From positions 113,766,176-113,830,175 of the forward strand of contig CM060897.1 in NCBI GenBank assembly GCA_030762935.1: a DNA stretch of 64,000 nucleotides, in the 5' to 3' direction. The stretch's first letter is position 1; every line of letters starts with the position of its first letter. Positions 35,401-46,647 of this stretch are shown in pieces. A program made the translations under genes and the position numbers. The notes under the pieces are model-generated. The model saw only the letters and a program-made list of their open reading frames with translations, ran no database searches and was not told where the DNA came from. The stretch is from Hymenopus coronatus (taxonomy: Eukaryota > Arthropoda > Insecta > Mantodea > Hymenopodidae).

Positions 35401-35965
35401 TATTTAAGTCGTAATTCTTTAAAATAAACAAGTTATAAACAATGCTCATTACCAACACTCCTTCTAGGAATCAGAAAATGCCGGATAGTAAACCTTTTTA
35501 GGTTAACTTCCTATTGCAGATGTTGGTTATTTGAGGTTATCGGTACATGAGCTAGCTGAAGGTGAAGACACCCCCGTCACCATCACACTATAATTGCGGT
35601 GCTCAAGTACTATTTTGGGTTAAATGAATACATTTAATACACAAAACTATCATCAAATATTATCTTGCCCAACCAGACCTACTTGCTCTTTAATTATGTC
35701 ATTGTTTGCCTTAAAAATGGCTGTTTTGATATAGAAAAAAATAAAGAAAGAGGTGGACAACATTTGGAGTAAAGGAAAGAAAGAGTTTCGGTAGAAGCAT
35801 GAATGTTACTTTGTGACTTTCTCCTTAATGTAATCCATTACCTGTTTCAGTGTTTACACGCCACACTATGGAAGCGCTGCCATACATTCTTGCTTATCCA
35901 CGTTGTTAATTGCATATGTCATCCTTTGTACATTATCTTATGAGTGCGCTGACTTCGTCCTTTTC
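35401..35965. other. Unidentified spacer, possibly the 5' part of the Helitron relic
   Basis: I see no coding match here. It could belong to the Helitron whose 3' end is at 36850. Confidence 0.35.
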
Positions 35966-35969
35966 GCAA

Positions 35970-36850
35970 TACCAATATAAATGCTTCATTGCGCTTTTCA
36001 GATGCAAAGGTAATATTAGCCAATGACAATAGAAAAATGCCTGTTGGCACTTCTACTGGCCTCATTTCGTTCCCACTAAATGTTTGTCATTTCACAACGT
36101 CAAAGAAAGAATTAATATCGAAAGTGTTCTCAAATATTGGTGCAAATTACAAAAACTATGCTTGGTTGAGCGAGCGAGCCATTTTAGCAGCAACTAATAA
36201 GAATATAAATATTCAGAGTAAAAGTGATGAACAAATTCATTAATTTAATTCGATCGATTTCATTACCGATCCAAATGAAGTCGTGAGTTATCTAATTGAA
36301 TTCCTAAATTCATTGGATTTGCCAGAATTGCACCACACACTTTAGAGCTCAACGCTGACTCGCTAATAATTATACTATGTAATCTTAATCAGCCGAAATT
36401 GTGCAACGGAACAAGTCTCGCTATTAAAAAAATTATGACAATTTTGATTTAAGCTACTTTAATAGGCAAGTACGTGCTTATTCCAAGAATACCACTAATG
36501 TCAACTGACTTTCCTTTTGAATTTAAACGTCTTCAATTACCCGTGCGCCTTGCATTCGCAATAACAATAAATCCCAAGGTCAATCGTTAGAGGTGTGTGA
36601 AATATACCTTGAATTGCATGTTTTTTTGCATGAGGAGTTCTATGTTGCGTTCCCGAGAGTCGGCAAACCATCGGCGCTGTTTATCTTCGCTCCGGAAGGA
36701 AAATTGTACATTACAAGGCATTACAATAAAGTATTGTCAAAGTATTTAATTATAATTTTATTTCATTCCATAGTCGTATTGTAAACGGAAGATTTTGTCT
36801 CAGTTTTTCATTAGGTACATCACCCGTGCGAAGCTGGGGCGGGCAGCTGG
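35970..36850 (+). mobile_element. Helitron relic, 3' part with canonical terminus
   Basis: The interior is a decayed Helitron helicase. The 3' end reads CCCGTGCGAAGC, then 'ggggcgggcagCTGG' followed by T. It matches the canonical CTRR-T terminus, with a GC-rich terminal hairpin-like region before it. The 5' boundary cannot be seen. Confidence 0.75.
35980..36790 (+). pseudogene. Helitron Pif1-like helicase C-terminus, pseudogene
   Basis: Blocks appear in the family order but in different frames: LSERAILAATNKNIN (near 36168), PNEVVSYLIEFLNSLDL (near 36272), QPKLCNGTSLAIKK (near 36392), PFEFKRLQLPVRLAFA (near 36515) and NKSQGQSLEVC (near 36565), then VGKPSALFIFAPEGK (near 36658). These are the late motifs of the helicase domain fused to Rep in Helitrons. 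Several stops and at least two frameshifts are present. No Rep motif is visible upstream. Confidence 0.8.
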
Positions 36851-36889
36851 TATAAAATAAATAGTATAAATAAACTAGAAAGAACACTA

Positions 36890-37966
36890 TCTGATATATT
36901 CCATTCACATGACTTTCTCTAGCTGTTATACAAACAACTTTCCTTACAAAAGATCATTCTTTATCTGCGACATAATAATTAAGATAAACATTAGCAGAAA
37001 GTGTCTTATTTCTTATTTCCTTAAAGTAAAAGCGATATAATGGAGTACATTAGGCTAAACCGTCAGTCAAATCATTTAAAATCTGGCCCTATGTGAAAGA
37101 ATTGAAGTTCGGTTCGCTTTGCATGGCCCGCAGTAAGTGATATGCAGATTCTAGTTCAGCTTTAGACTGAGTATTTCCTATTGGTGACGGAGACAATATG
37201 GCTACGGGACAGGTGAACTACAGGTTTTGAGATTTCGTCGAGGTTAAATTACGTTAGGTTAGGATAGGTGTATCTAAGTGAACTGAACCGAAATAAGAGG
37301 TAAAATGGACTTTCTGAAACAAGGAACATCTCAGAAACAGGCAGCACTACATAAAAATGTATTTCATATAAGTTATTTGTTTAAAAAAGATCTGCACCTC
37401 TAAGCTGTGAATTTTTGTCTATTTTTTGGTGGTCATTAACGCCCGCTTTTACTACTTTGGCACCGCAGGCGATGACACTGACGATAGATGGAATGAAGAT
37501 GGAGCACCGGTGGAATGTGATGGTTAGCCATTTTTGTCTATCTCTTACGGTTCAATCCTATGCAAGATTCTGCAAAACTCATCTGGAATAAAGATGCTAT
37601 TTAGAGGCTCTTCCCAGAAAATTCAAAACATACATTTTATTTACAATGTAATTATCTTTAATATACAATATTTTAATCAGAATAGTTTGGGGAATTTTTT
37701 GCGAAAAAAACATTTCAATTTTTTTTTTTTTTCGTGTAAAGGGTAGCTTGCAAAGGATGGTGGGAAGATTTTCTTGAAAAACTTCGTGTCGAATCGCATC
37801 TTGGAGGATGCTAAAGATAAATACCCACCTCTGAAATTGTTTTTTTTTCGGACTCATAAGACTTCAGAACATATATTTCCGGTAAAATCTTGGTATCGAA
37901 TTTTTGGGTGAAATACAATAATCTCTCTAACCACTATGTGCATTGTACATAAGAGGTAGAGAAAGT
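36890..37966 (+). repeat. HLR copy, interrupted
   Basis: The 5' end (tctgatatattccattcaca, then gactttctct) begins 40 bases after the Helitron terminus. The copy is interrupted by about 130 bp of unmatched sequence near 37130-37265 and by a SINE at 37423-37529. It ends with 'cattgtacataagaggtaga' and gaaagt. The CA-rich segment is deleted near 37845. Confidence 0.8.
37423..37529 (-). mobile_element. SINE fragment (family B) with 12-bp target duplication
   Basis: Only the 3' part of the SINE is present (reverse complement of 'ggcaccgcaggcgatgacac' and neighbours). ATTTTTGTCTAT occurs at 37411-37422 and again at 37530-37541, a target-site duplication consistent with retroposition by LINE machinery. 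Confidence 0.8.
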
Positions 37967-37984
37967 AACATTTAATATAATCCA

Positions 37985-38315
37985 ATTAAATGACTCTGTC
38001 TATCTGTTCAGCAAACAAACTACAGCTACAAACCTCTATGCTTTTATCTACATCATGCTAATCTAGATAAACTTTGGCAGAAATGATCGCATTACGCGAT
38101 TCTTTGCAAGCAGTACAGAAATAAGAGAATGTACAAGGTGAAAGCGAATAATAAATCTCTTAAAAGCTGTCGGAATCCGTTTGATATTAAAATTGGTTCT
38201 CTTTACCTGGCCAGAAGTAAAACCAAACATATGGAATGGATAAGGATTCCCGCTTAATAAAAGTTTAAGTTTTTTTTAAAATTAAAATCAGGGAATATCC
38301 CAGAAACAGCTCTGA
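37985..38315 (+). repeat. HLR 5' fragment
   Basis: A degenerate 5' end is followed by the first third of the consensus, up to 'gggaatatcccagaaacag'. Confidence 0.7.
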
Positions 38316-38317
38316 AA

Positions 38318-39115
38318 ATCAGATGTGTTCCATTCACATGACTTGCTCTACATCTTAGTAACAAATTATTGTTATAAAGCTTATTCTTTTATCTATCTTA
38401 TGCTAATTGATTGGCAGACATGGTGTTATTACTTGCTTTCTTGTAAGCAAAAGGGAAATAAGGCAGTTCCATATGCTAAAACGATAGTGAAATCTTTTAA
38501 AAGCTGGTTGCCATGTGTTTGAGATCCGTTTCTATGGTGGCCAGAAGTTTAAAAATTCCCATATAAGAAAAGCTTTAAGTGTTTTAAAATTGAAACCAAT
38601 AAAAGTAATATATGGAAATGGTCAATATAATGTATATCACAAAGGTTTTAACGAGATCTACATATTTTTGTAGTAGTTTTTTGTCTGTCACGGTCTACCA
38701 GATACGCAAAAATCAGCGAATTCATCCTGAACAGAGTTCTTCGGAGTGAATTTCCATAACATTCAAGATATACATTTTATTTGCTATGCAAATATCTTTA
38801 CTGTGCGGTATTTTAATGAAAATCGTTTCAAATATTTTTGAGAAAATGAACATTTTCGAAATTTTTTCCATGCAAATGGTAGTTTCCGGTGGAAGGATTT
38901 TTCTCAAAATCTTTGAGTCGCATCCCTGGAAGATACTGAACTTAAATATTAACTTTTCGTTTTTGAGTTAACGTGTTCACAGTCTCACGGACATTTTTCT
39001 AAAAATGCTTTTTTTTTGGATTTAGGCCACCTTAATAGGTGTATTTCCGGTGAAATCTCGGTATCAAATTATTGGGTGGAATGCAATACCTTCTCTATAT
39101 ACTATTTACACTGTC
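38318..39115 (+). repeat. HLR copy, nearly complete
   Basis: The 5' end TCAGATGTGTTCCATTCACA is directly joined to the preceding fragment. The copy reaches 'ccttctctatatactattta' and is cut inside the hairpin. Confidence 0.8.
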
Positions 39116-39410
39116 CCGTATTTGACGTGTGCTGATATCGCTTCTTACGTTAAAAGATATTTGACTTTAAAACCCTCCAGTACCGAACTAGTGATAGTAC
39201 TTTGCTTTAACCCTCGCAATGTGCGGGACTCGCTCACCGTCTCCAATGATAAGCAAGGGAGGTAAAGCGAAGGTTGTTCTTGCCAGTTCTCCACTGGAAG
39301 GTTTTAAGTGGAAATAGCCGCGTTAAGTTCTACAACTCTTTTAACGCACCAAGGAATATCTGTACACGTCAAACACAGGAGAGTTGGGTCAGTTGGTATT
39401 TTATAATTTG
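39116..39410. other. Unidentified spacer
   Basis: No feature recognised. Confidence 0.4.
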
Positions 39411-40562
39411 CGAGGACTGTCCAAGAAGTCCGACCTAACAAACAAAGCACAACAAGTTTGGGGAGAAACATATTTATCTGTCTACATAGTCTCCTTTCAG
39501 CTCGATACACCTATTCCAGCTATGTTCAATAGCTTCGATACTTAGTTTATAGTGAGAACTATCGAGATCTGCAAAATAGCCATCAACTGTAGACTCCACC
39601 TCTTCATTGCTGACAAATCTTCTACCACCAAGCCATTTCTTCAGGTTTGGAAACAGAAAAGAATTAAAGGAGGCTACATCTGGCGAATAGTGTGCATTAG
39701 GAAGCAATTCGAACTTTAACTGGTTTATTTTGCCCATGGGATAATGGACATGTGAACTGGTGCATTGTCTTGAAGAAATTAACCTTTCTTTTTTTTTCGC
39801 CAATGCGGCCGTTTTTACACAAACTCAAACGCTATCATAAGTTCCCATAATATTGACTATTGATTATTCTTTTGAGATAATCAATGAAAATTATCTCCCA
39901 TACTTCCCAGGAAACTGAAGCCATGACTTTACCTGCAGATGGAACTGTCTTCGCCTTCTTTGGAGCCGATTTTCCTCTTCCAATTCACTGTTTTGATTGT
40001 TCCTTCATCTCAGATATGAGGTGAAGGACCCAGGTTTCATCAATTGTTATGAATTGACGCAAAAACTAGCTTTATTGCAGCCAAACATTGCCCAACACTC
40101 GACTGAAACATCCTCACGACGTTGTTTTTGTTCTATTGTGAGCAGAAGCGCCACACACCTTGCACACAACTTTCTCCTATCCAAAATTTCAGCCATGCGA
40201 TATACAAAACCTTTTGAAATGACTGCAATGTCTCCTAGCTCGCGCACTTTCAGTCGACGGTCATCAAATTCCATTTTGACCACTGGGGTGTTCGTCTTGG
40301 CAGTTCGTACGTCCGCACTTAAACTCTGCTGTAAACGAAGGAGCAGAATCCCACAAACTAGAATATAGTTGAGCTTTAATATTAGTTGGACTAAGAACTT
40401 TCAAATGAAAGTATTGTATCACATAACGATGACTAATTTTATCCTTGTTTACAAATTCACTGAGAGCATTCACTAATGATGGCTACCAAACAAATGTTAA
40501 ACAATGTAAAATCGTCAAACTTCAAACTTAAGTTATCTAAGGTACCTTTTACCATTGTTGTT
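39411..40562 (-). mobile_element. mariner-like transposon, copy 2 of the second family, 5' truncated
   Basis: The end at 39411, CGAGGACTGTCCAAGAAGT, matches the inner end of the copy at 30374-31589. At the other side the match stops near 40562 at 'taccattgttg', where HLR sequence begins, so that terminal repeat is missing. The orientation is opposite to copy 1. Confidence 0.85.
39474..40473 (-). pseudogene. mariner transposase, pseudogene
   Basis: The N-terminal part (HRYVIQYFHLKVLSPTNIKA) is at 40264-40473, followed by DDRRLKVRELGDIAVISKGF and RRKLCARCVALLLTIEQKQ at 40047-40283. The C-terminal part (FELLPNAHYSPDV, FLFPNLKKWLGGRRFVSNEE) is at 39474-39803. The position of the third catalytic Asp reads Asn (ASFN). 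The middle of the domain is frameshifted. Confidence 0.8.
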
Positions 40563-40837
40563 TTTGAAAAAAATTCCATGTGAGGGGTAGTTTGGAAGGA
40601 AAGTTTGCTGAAATTCTTCATATCATATATTTTGAAGATGCTGAGATTAAATAGCCAAGCTTAAATAACGACTTTTCGTTTTTCAGTTACGTTGTCCACA
40701 CACATGCAAATACACACACCGACGTTTTTTCTAAAAATGCTTTTTCTGGGTTCATGTCCCAAACATGCATTTGCGGTAAAATCTGGATATCGAATATTTT
40801 ACAATACCTTCTCTGCCTACTATGTGCTAAATGTAGT
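40563..40837 (+). repeat. HLR fragment ending at its hairpin
   Basis: The fragment starts at 'gaaaaaaattccatgtgagg', passes a CA-rich stretch and ends in a partial hairpin 'cttctctgcctactatgtgc'. Confidence 0.75.
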
Positions 40838-41448
40838 ATCTTCCAAGGATGCAACACGAAGATTTTCAAGAAAATCCCCCACCGGAAACTGTCGCTTACA
40901 TGGAAAATGTTTGAAAATGTTATTCTCAAAACCGGTTCTAACAATTTTGATTAAAATACTGTATATTAAAGATACTTACACTACAAACTTGATATTTCCT
41001 GGAACAGCTTCTGAAGACACCTTCAGTCTAGATTATTTTTGCTGAATTTTGCATAACTGCTAAAACGTAAAAGATAGAAAACTTACTACAAAAAAGATGT
41101 CATTAAAACACACAGTTTTATGACATACACATTGTTTGTACAGTGGACTGTTTCCGATATATTCTTTGATATGGTTTAAATTGTAAACTATTTCAATTTA
41201 TCTCCAGGAAGGCAATTTGCACCCCGGGTGATGCAAAAGAGCACTAAATGTTGAAAGTTTCAAAATGTGACTATTGCTTTAGGCGAGTGTGTTTGTATAT
41301 TACTCTTCTACTTACCAGGTAATAAAACAATTTCTGCTAATGTTCATCTCGATTAGCACGAGGTAGATAAAAGAATAAACTTTTAGGAAGGAAGGCTGTT
41401 TGTGGAACACCTACTGAAAGTCATGTGAATGGAACCCAACAGATTTTT
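40838..41448 (-). repeat. HLR copy lacking its hairpin end
   Basis: It is fused in mirror orientation to the previous fragment at 'gtagtatcttccaaggatgc' and ends with 'gaatggaacccaacagattt'. Confidence 0.8.
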
Positions 41449-42152
41449 ACTTTCTCTATACATACATGTGTTATATATGTGTATGTGTATATATGTGTGA
41501 GTGTATCCGTGGACAGCATAGTTCTAAAACGAGAAGTTCTTTAAATATCAAACTTGATATTTAAATTCAGTATCATGCAAGGACGCGACACAAGGATTGC
41601 AAAGAAAATCCCCTCAACCGTAAATATCCTTCACATGGAAGACATTTCGAAAATTTTGGTTTTCTCAAAAATGGCTATAACAATTTTGGCTGAAATCATT
41701 ATACATAAATTTAAAATATATACATGAAAAAATGACCTTGAATTTTCTAGGTATATCCTCTGGAGACCTCAATTCCGTATGAATTTTTCTGAGGTTGTAT
41801 TATTGGTAAACCGTGAGAGATAGACAAAGACTTACTATACAATAAGACATTTCTTTATGGAGCTGTAATTTTTTTTAACATTCCTTATTACTTTCAGTTT
41901 TAAACAACTTTTCTCATAGGGAATTTGTAGCTCCTGGTCAAGCATAGAAACGAATTTCAATCACAGAGAAACTGGCTTTTATAACATTTGGCTATCACTT
42001 TAGCCTAGTGCATTCCCTTATATGTTCCCTTCTACTTAAAAGCAAAATGTCTATCTCGATTTTTAGAAGTACTTAGAAGAATAAGCGTATTATCAATAAG
42101 TTGTTACAGATATGTAGAGAAAGTCATGTGAATGTAATACTCCAGATTTTTT
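41449..42152 (-). repeat. HLR copy, complete, head-to-tail with the previous copy
   Basis: ACTTTCTCTATAC starts immediately after CAGATTTTT of the preceding copy. The copy ends with 'catgtgaatgtaatactcca' and gatttttt. A GT/TA microsatellite lies at about 41468-41505. Confidence 0.85.
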
Positions 42153-42334
42153 CTTTGCTTCCCTTCTTTAATATTTGATATTTAAATTATTTGCAGAGAA
42201 AAAAAGTATCAATTAAGAGTAACTTGAGGTAATTTATGATTTGAGTAATTGTTTACAAATAACACTCTTTGTTTGCTTCTATTCAACCGTAAACTGTTTT
42301 GTAAGTTATTCTTTTGCCGTGATATTTTGAGATA
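42153..42334. other. Short AT-rich spacer
   Basis: No feature recognised. Confidence 0.4.
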
Positions 42335-43321
42335 ATGAATGAATGAATGAATAAGTGTATTTATTAACATAGCAATATCATACATAGAGTTTCAACAGTC
42401 GCACGGGTCCACAGACCGTACGTGCTTTTGTAATACACATTACAAGCAATATTAAAACAACAACAAAGAATTAAAAGAGTAAACACGAAAATAAAAAGAC
42501 AAAGGAAATACACAGTCAAAAGCAATATTAAACAACAATAAAGAATTAAGAGTGAATCCGAAAATAAAAATACAAAGATATTCAAATATAGCAATTTAAA
42601 TTTATAGCACAGAGTACACCTTCATAAATGCACCCTCTTATAATAGATAATTACACATAAAATACATATATACACATAATATATACAACCCTAGCACAAC
42701 AGAGACCTAAGTATAACATAATATATATGTATGAAGAACATTGTATTCACTTTTGTTTAGTTGATCTTATCCCCCCCCTTCTCTATTGGCAGCCTCCTCA
42801 GATCTCAGCTGTCTTGCCTTAAGTATAAATTTACCTAGCCCGCCCATGTTTTCCGTGCCTGCCAGTAGCGTCCAACATGCTTCTAGCCCTACATTCGCAG
42901 CGGTAAAAAATCGCGGCAAATATTTTTCGCGCCATTTCCCCGTACCCCTACATCTTGCCAAGATGTGAGTCCACGACTCTTCCTCCTCGCAAATGGGATA
43001 TATTCTCGTACCATTCTCGTCAGAAATTTTCGTGCTCCTCCATGCTCCTAGTCTAATCCACGCGAACCCCTCTCTAATGAGTTTGGTACCTGTTTTGATG
43101 TATTGCTCCATACCCCACTCCGATTTCAGCCCAGACTGTACTTCTAATAACACCTTCTCTGTGCCTTGCGCAATTATTTGCTGTCTGTCAATATCACAGA
43201 GACGTTTCTTAATTTTTCTCCAAATACTTCGCCTGTTTTCCTGCCCCGCCATCCAAATGTCTCCCATCCCAATGGTTTCCAACCCTAGAAACAGCAAAGC
43301 CAGGAAACAGGCTGCCAACCT
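42335..43321 (-). mobile_element. 5'-truncated LINE (non-LTR retrotransposon)
   Basis: The element has the C-terminal part of a LINE ORF2, a 3' UTR of about 430 bp, and a terminal (TTCA)n tail on the minus strand (GAATGAATGAATGAAT on the plus strand at 42337-42352). Within the UTR, about 73 bp starting 'agcaatattaaaacaac' at 42448 is repeated at 42521. Truncation at the 5' side is typical of LINE insertions. Confidence 0.75.
42767..43321 (-). pseudogene. LINE ORF2 C-terminal fragment
   Basis: The frame is open for about 183 codons. It contains a zinc-knuckle-like segment IYPICEEEESWTHILARC, which resembles the C-x-x-C ... H-x4-C motif found after the reverse transcriptase domain of many LINEs. 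The first Cys is replaced by Tyr here. An in-frame TAG lies two codons upstream of the TTG at 43318, and the reverse transcriptase domain itself is absent. I cannot name the clade. Confidence 0.7.
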
Positions 43322-44108
43322 CTAATCTGTTACATGGAATGACACTTTGCTGGAGCATCCCGTGTGGGCGCGTGACATACATATCTCCCCCTTTCACTGT
43401 CGCAGAAGACTAACCAAGGTATGCTATGCCATTTACCGAGCGAACTAGCGAGATTCCCAACAATTTCTGACTCTGACTTACGAGGATTTTTTCGGGTGTG
43501 TCTCCGGGTTGTCAGACGATTACTCTATTGCTTTCTGTCATCCCTGAATTTTCTGCCCCTATATCGTCCCAGGAATCATATCATTTACCCTTATCACTGT
43601 TGTTCTGTTTCAGGACTGAAAACGCCGGCGTGGTGTTTCGGTGAAGCGTGGAAGGGGAAATTATGGTCTTTGTGGAACTTTCTACGTCCCTTGGCCTTTG
43701 GCTGGTTGCCGGGGTATACGAACCACCACGTTGGGGAAGGGCATTACACCCTAACTGTGAGTAGGGGTGTTCGGTCTATTTGTCCTTCTGCAAGAGCATC
43801 TCAATGTGGAAACTATAGGAACCCTATAATTGCAGAGTCTACACTCCTGGTTCCAGCTGCCCGGTGTCCCCATCTCACATCATTCTTCGTTGCAGGGGTT
43901 CACTCTTCTAGTGGCATAGGTAGGTGCAATATCCCCAATGGATAGTTTTCGCGTCACCTCCAAATGTTGTAGCCATTAGTTTCCCAATAGAATTTGACAC
44001 TATTGGTCATCTTTTCAAGCAGTGCAGAGTATTAATGTAGACACACCTTATATTAATATATTGGTATTTTACATTTGGTTTAAAGTAATGAAGTGTGTTT
44101 ATGTTTTT
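43322..44108. other. Unidentified GC-richer region
   Basis: A block at about 43330-43950 is more GC-rich than its surroundings. It has a 174-codon plus-strand frame (43421-43945) that I do not recognise and that contains no family motif. A splice-acceptor-like 'ctgttgttctgtttcag' precedes 43614. It could be an old element, a gene remnant or chance. Confidence 0.3.
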
Positions 44109-44110
44109 TT

Positions 44111-44820
44111 ATTTTCTCTAGTACGTAAGCACAATGTGCATAGTAAAAACTATTATATTCCACTAAAAATTGTCAGTGTACATGACTGTGTTTGTGTGTC
44201 TGTGGTTCCGTAGCTCAAAAACGAAAAGATCGTAACAATAAAATGTATATCCTGAATCCCCACTCTACAGGTTACTTCTAACATGGAGAATGTTTTGAAA
44301 ATGTTGTTGTTTCTCAAAAATGGCTCTGTGGATTTTGATAAAAATACCGTGGACCAAAGATATTTGCAGCACAAATGACATGTTTATTTTGAATTTTATG
44401 AAATTAGCCTCTTTATTCCGAATTACCTTAGCAGAATTTTTCATAACGGTTATACCGTAAGAGATAGAGAAAAATAATAGGAAAATATTGATCTCGTTAA
44501 AACACATAATTTATGTCTGATATGCTTGTTTTTTTTAAGAATGACAGTTTTGAAGTACCTAAGCTTTCTGAAGTGGAGCCATGCAAAGTGAATCAAACTT
44601 GAATTGATTCACATAACTACCACATTTTAAAATATTTGACTACCACTTTAGCCTAGTATATTATCTTATTTCCCTTCTACTTAAAATGAAGTAAGCAAAA
44701 TACCAATTCTGCTAATCTTTGTTTTGATTAGTATAATGTGGATAAAGGATCAATTTACTGTAGGAAAGGTTTGTTTGAAAAACTTGTAGAGAAAGCCCTG
44801 TAACTTGAACATATCAGATA
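44111..44820 (-). repeat. HLR copy, complete but diverged
   Basis: The hairpin side 'attttctctagtacgtaagc' with 'aatgtgcatagt' lies at the low end, and 'cttgaacatatcagat' at the high end. Confidence 0.75.
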
Positions 44821-44916
44821 TTTTAAACTCCCAAGGTTTATTTTTATATAAGCTTTATGAACTCGTCCTGATATAAATTAATATAAAATAAGTTCTAAAT
44901 TACAAATTTTAATGTA
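44821..44916. other. AT-rich spacer
   Basis: No feature recognised. Confidence 0.4.
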
Positions 44917-46125
44917 CGAGAGGCATTCAATAAGTCCTTATTTTCAGCATAATCTCATTTTAGTCCAATACACTTCTCCCAACGTTTCTCTAATTGTTAT
45001 AATCTTACAAAAAGTAGCATTTCGGAAGGTCCTCAAAATAACCATCTGTTTGGACACTGACCTCTTCGTTAGACGTGAATCATTTTCCGCCGAGCCACTT
45101 TTTCAGGTTTGGAAATAAAATAATGGCACAGGTGAATACTGTGGCTTTTGTAGTAAATCGAATCTTAATTCTACAATTTTCGCCATCGAAACCAAACAGG
45201 TGTGCACCTTTACATTGTCTTGATGGAATACACTCCCTTTCTTTGCCAGATAAAAGGTTGTTTTTTTGTTTTTTTTTTTTTTTATTTCTCAGTTCAACCG
45301 GTGCAATAACGGTGCATAATACTCTTATTGTTCTTTCTTTCTGCAAGTAATCAATGTAAATGCTTCTGTGTGCATTCCAAAAAGCAAAGGACATCATCAC
45401 CTTGTCTGCAGATTTTACTGCCTTTGCATTCTTTGGAGCCTTCTTTAAAAAAACACTTTCGACTACACTTTCCCTCTGAAGTCTCATTTTACATTCACAG
45501 TTATGTATCGACCCAGAAACCTGTAAGGATTGCGACGTAAAAGTGCCAAACCAGCTTCCGAATCGATCACATGATTGCAGTTATTCTCCATTGAGAGCAA
45601 TTGACCCATCTTGCTGAGACCTTTATCAGACTTAATTTTTGGTGCAAAATTGAGAATACTGTACTTAGTGGGCTCTACTATATTCCAAACTTTGATTCGT
45701 CGATGACTCAAAACCATATCCTAGATTTTTTCAACAATTTGAGAGGAAGTCACTTCTACTAGACGTCCGGAACGATGTTCATCATTTTTGGGTGTACGGC
45801 CACATTTAAATTCGTTTATCCAATTGTAAATTATTGCAAACAAGGAGCAGATGTGCCATAAACTTCATCCAACTCAGCTTTTATCTCTTTCGTTGTTAAG
45901 CCTTTTAAATAGAGGTGTTTAATCACCGCACGAAATTCGGTTTTTCCATCTTTCTAAAGAAGCACAAGATTGTTGATTCAATTGCCTATGGCAATGAAAC
46001 CTTTGATGGATATAACAAAAACGTTAACTGACAGCTAGGAAGAGACGGCGGTTACTAAATACCTTTTTTTCGACGCTACGAGGGTAATTTCTTGGATTTT
46101 CTAGGGAGTTATTGAACGCCTCTCG
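44917..46125 (-). mobile_element. mariner-like transposon, third family
   Basis: The terminal repeats are CGAGAGGCATTCAATAAGT on the left and CGAGAGGCGTTCAATAACT as reverse complement on the right. TA flanks both ends (44915-44916 and 46126-46127). The 1209-bp length is normal for a mariner. Confidence 0.9.
45070..45975 (-). pseudogene. mariner transposase, pseudogene
   Basis: On the minus strand an N-terminal helix-turn-helix (KTEFRAVIKHLYLKGLTTKE) lies near 45880-45945. Next come ENNCNHVIDSEAGLALLRRN and RFLGRYITV at 45484-45600, then KVMMSFAFWNAHRSIYIDYL near 45340-45405, and LFPNLKKWLGGK at about 45080-45120. The block holding the catalytic HDNA/QDNA motif reads as RQCKGAH in this frame because of a frameshift. 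Several stops are present, so it is inactive. Confidence 0.75.
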
Positions 46126-46127
46126 TA

Positions 46128-46647
46128 CATTCTATTGCGCAGTGGTCCATCATCGAATTCTTGATAACACATGTTTGTACCAAACTTATGATACATGTAA
46201 AGTGATTCCAAAGAGTAAGGCTGCGAAAGCTCATGGCGTGTTAAAGAATGCTGAAAGCTAAAAAAAAAATCAGAAACAACGTTGATTTTAGCGGGGATAT
46301 TGACCGGCCTTATTTTTCTGACACAAGAAGGGAGGGGGGCAGAAAAAGGGAGCGAACAAGATTGAGGAAAGTGAAAGTTTTGGAAACAGTACCTCAACCA
46401 GTTCCAGGCACTTAGAGGGCTCGTGAAAGCAGCATATAACTTAAACAGAAAGTTAACTGCTCTGATTTTTTTCCTCCTCAAATTGAAATTCCCAAACACT
46501 CGATAATTTGAGCACAATATTTTTTATTATATTAGATTTTACGTAGAAATATAGTATTGCAGAAAAAAGAGATTTATTAAAATGGTTTATTTTAAACGAT
46601 TTTCGATTCTTAATAAAATTTTAGTTACAAAAGTTAATGTGGCAATT
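46128..46647. other. Unidentified spacer
   Basis: A 138-codon minus-strand frame (46101-46517) overlaps this interval. It has no recognised domain and I do not call it a gene. Confidence 0.4.

Noticed and set aside
42993..43325. 110-codon plus-strand frame
   Set aside because: Antisense shadow of the LINE ORF2 fragment.
45075..45540. Plus-strand frames across the mariner
   Set aside because: Antisense of the mariner transposase, whose motifs read on the minus strand.
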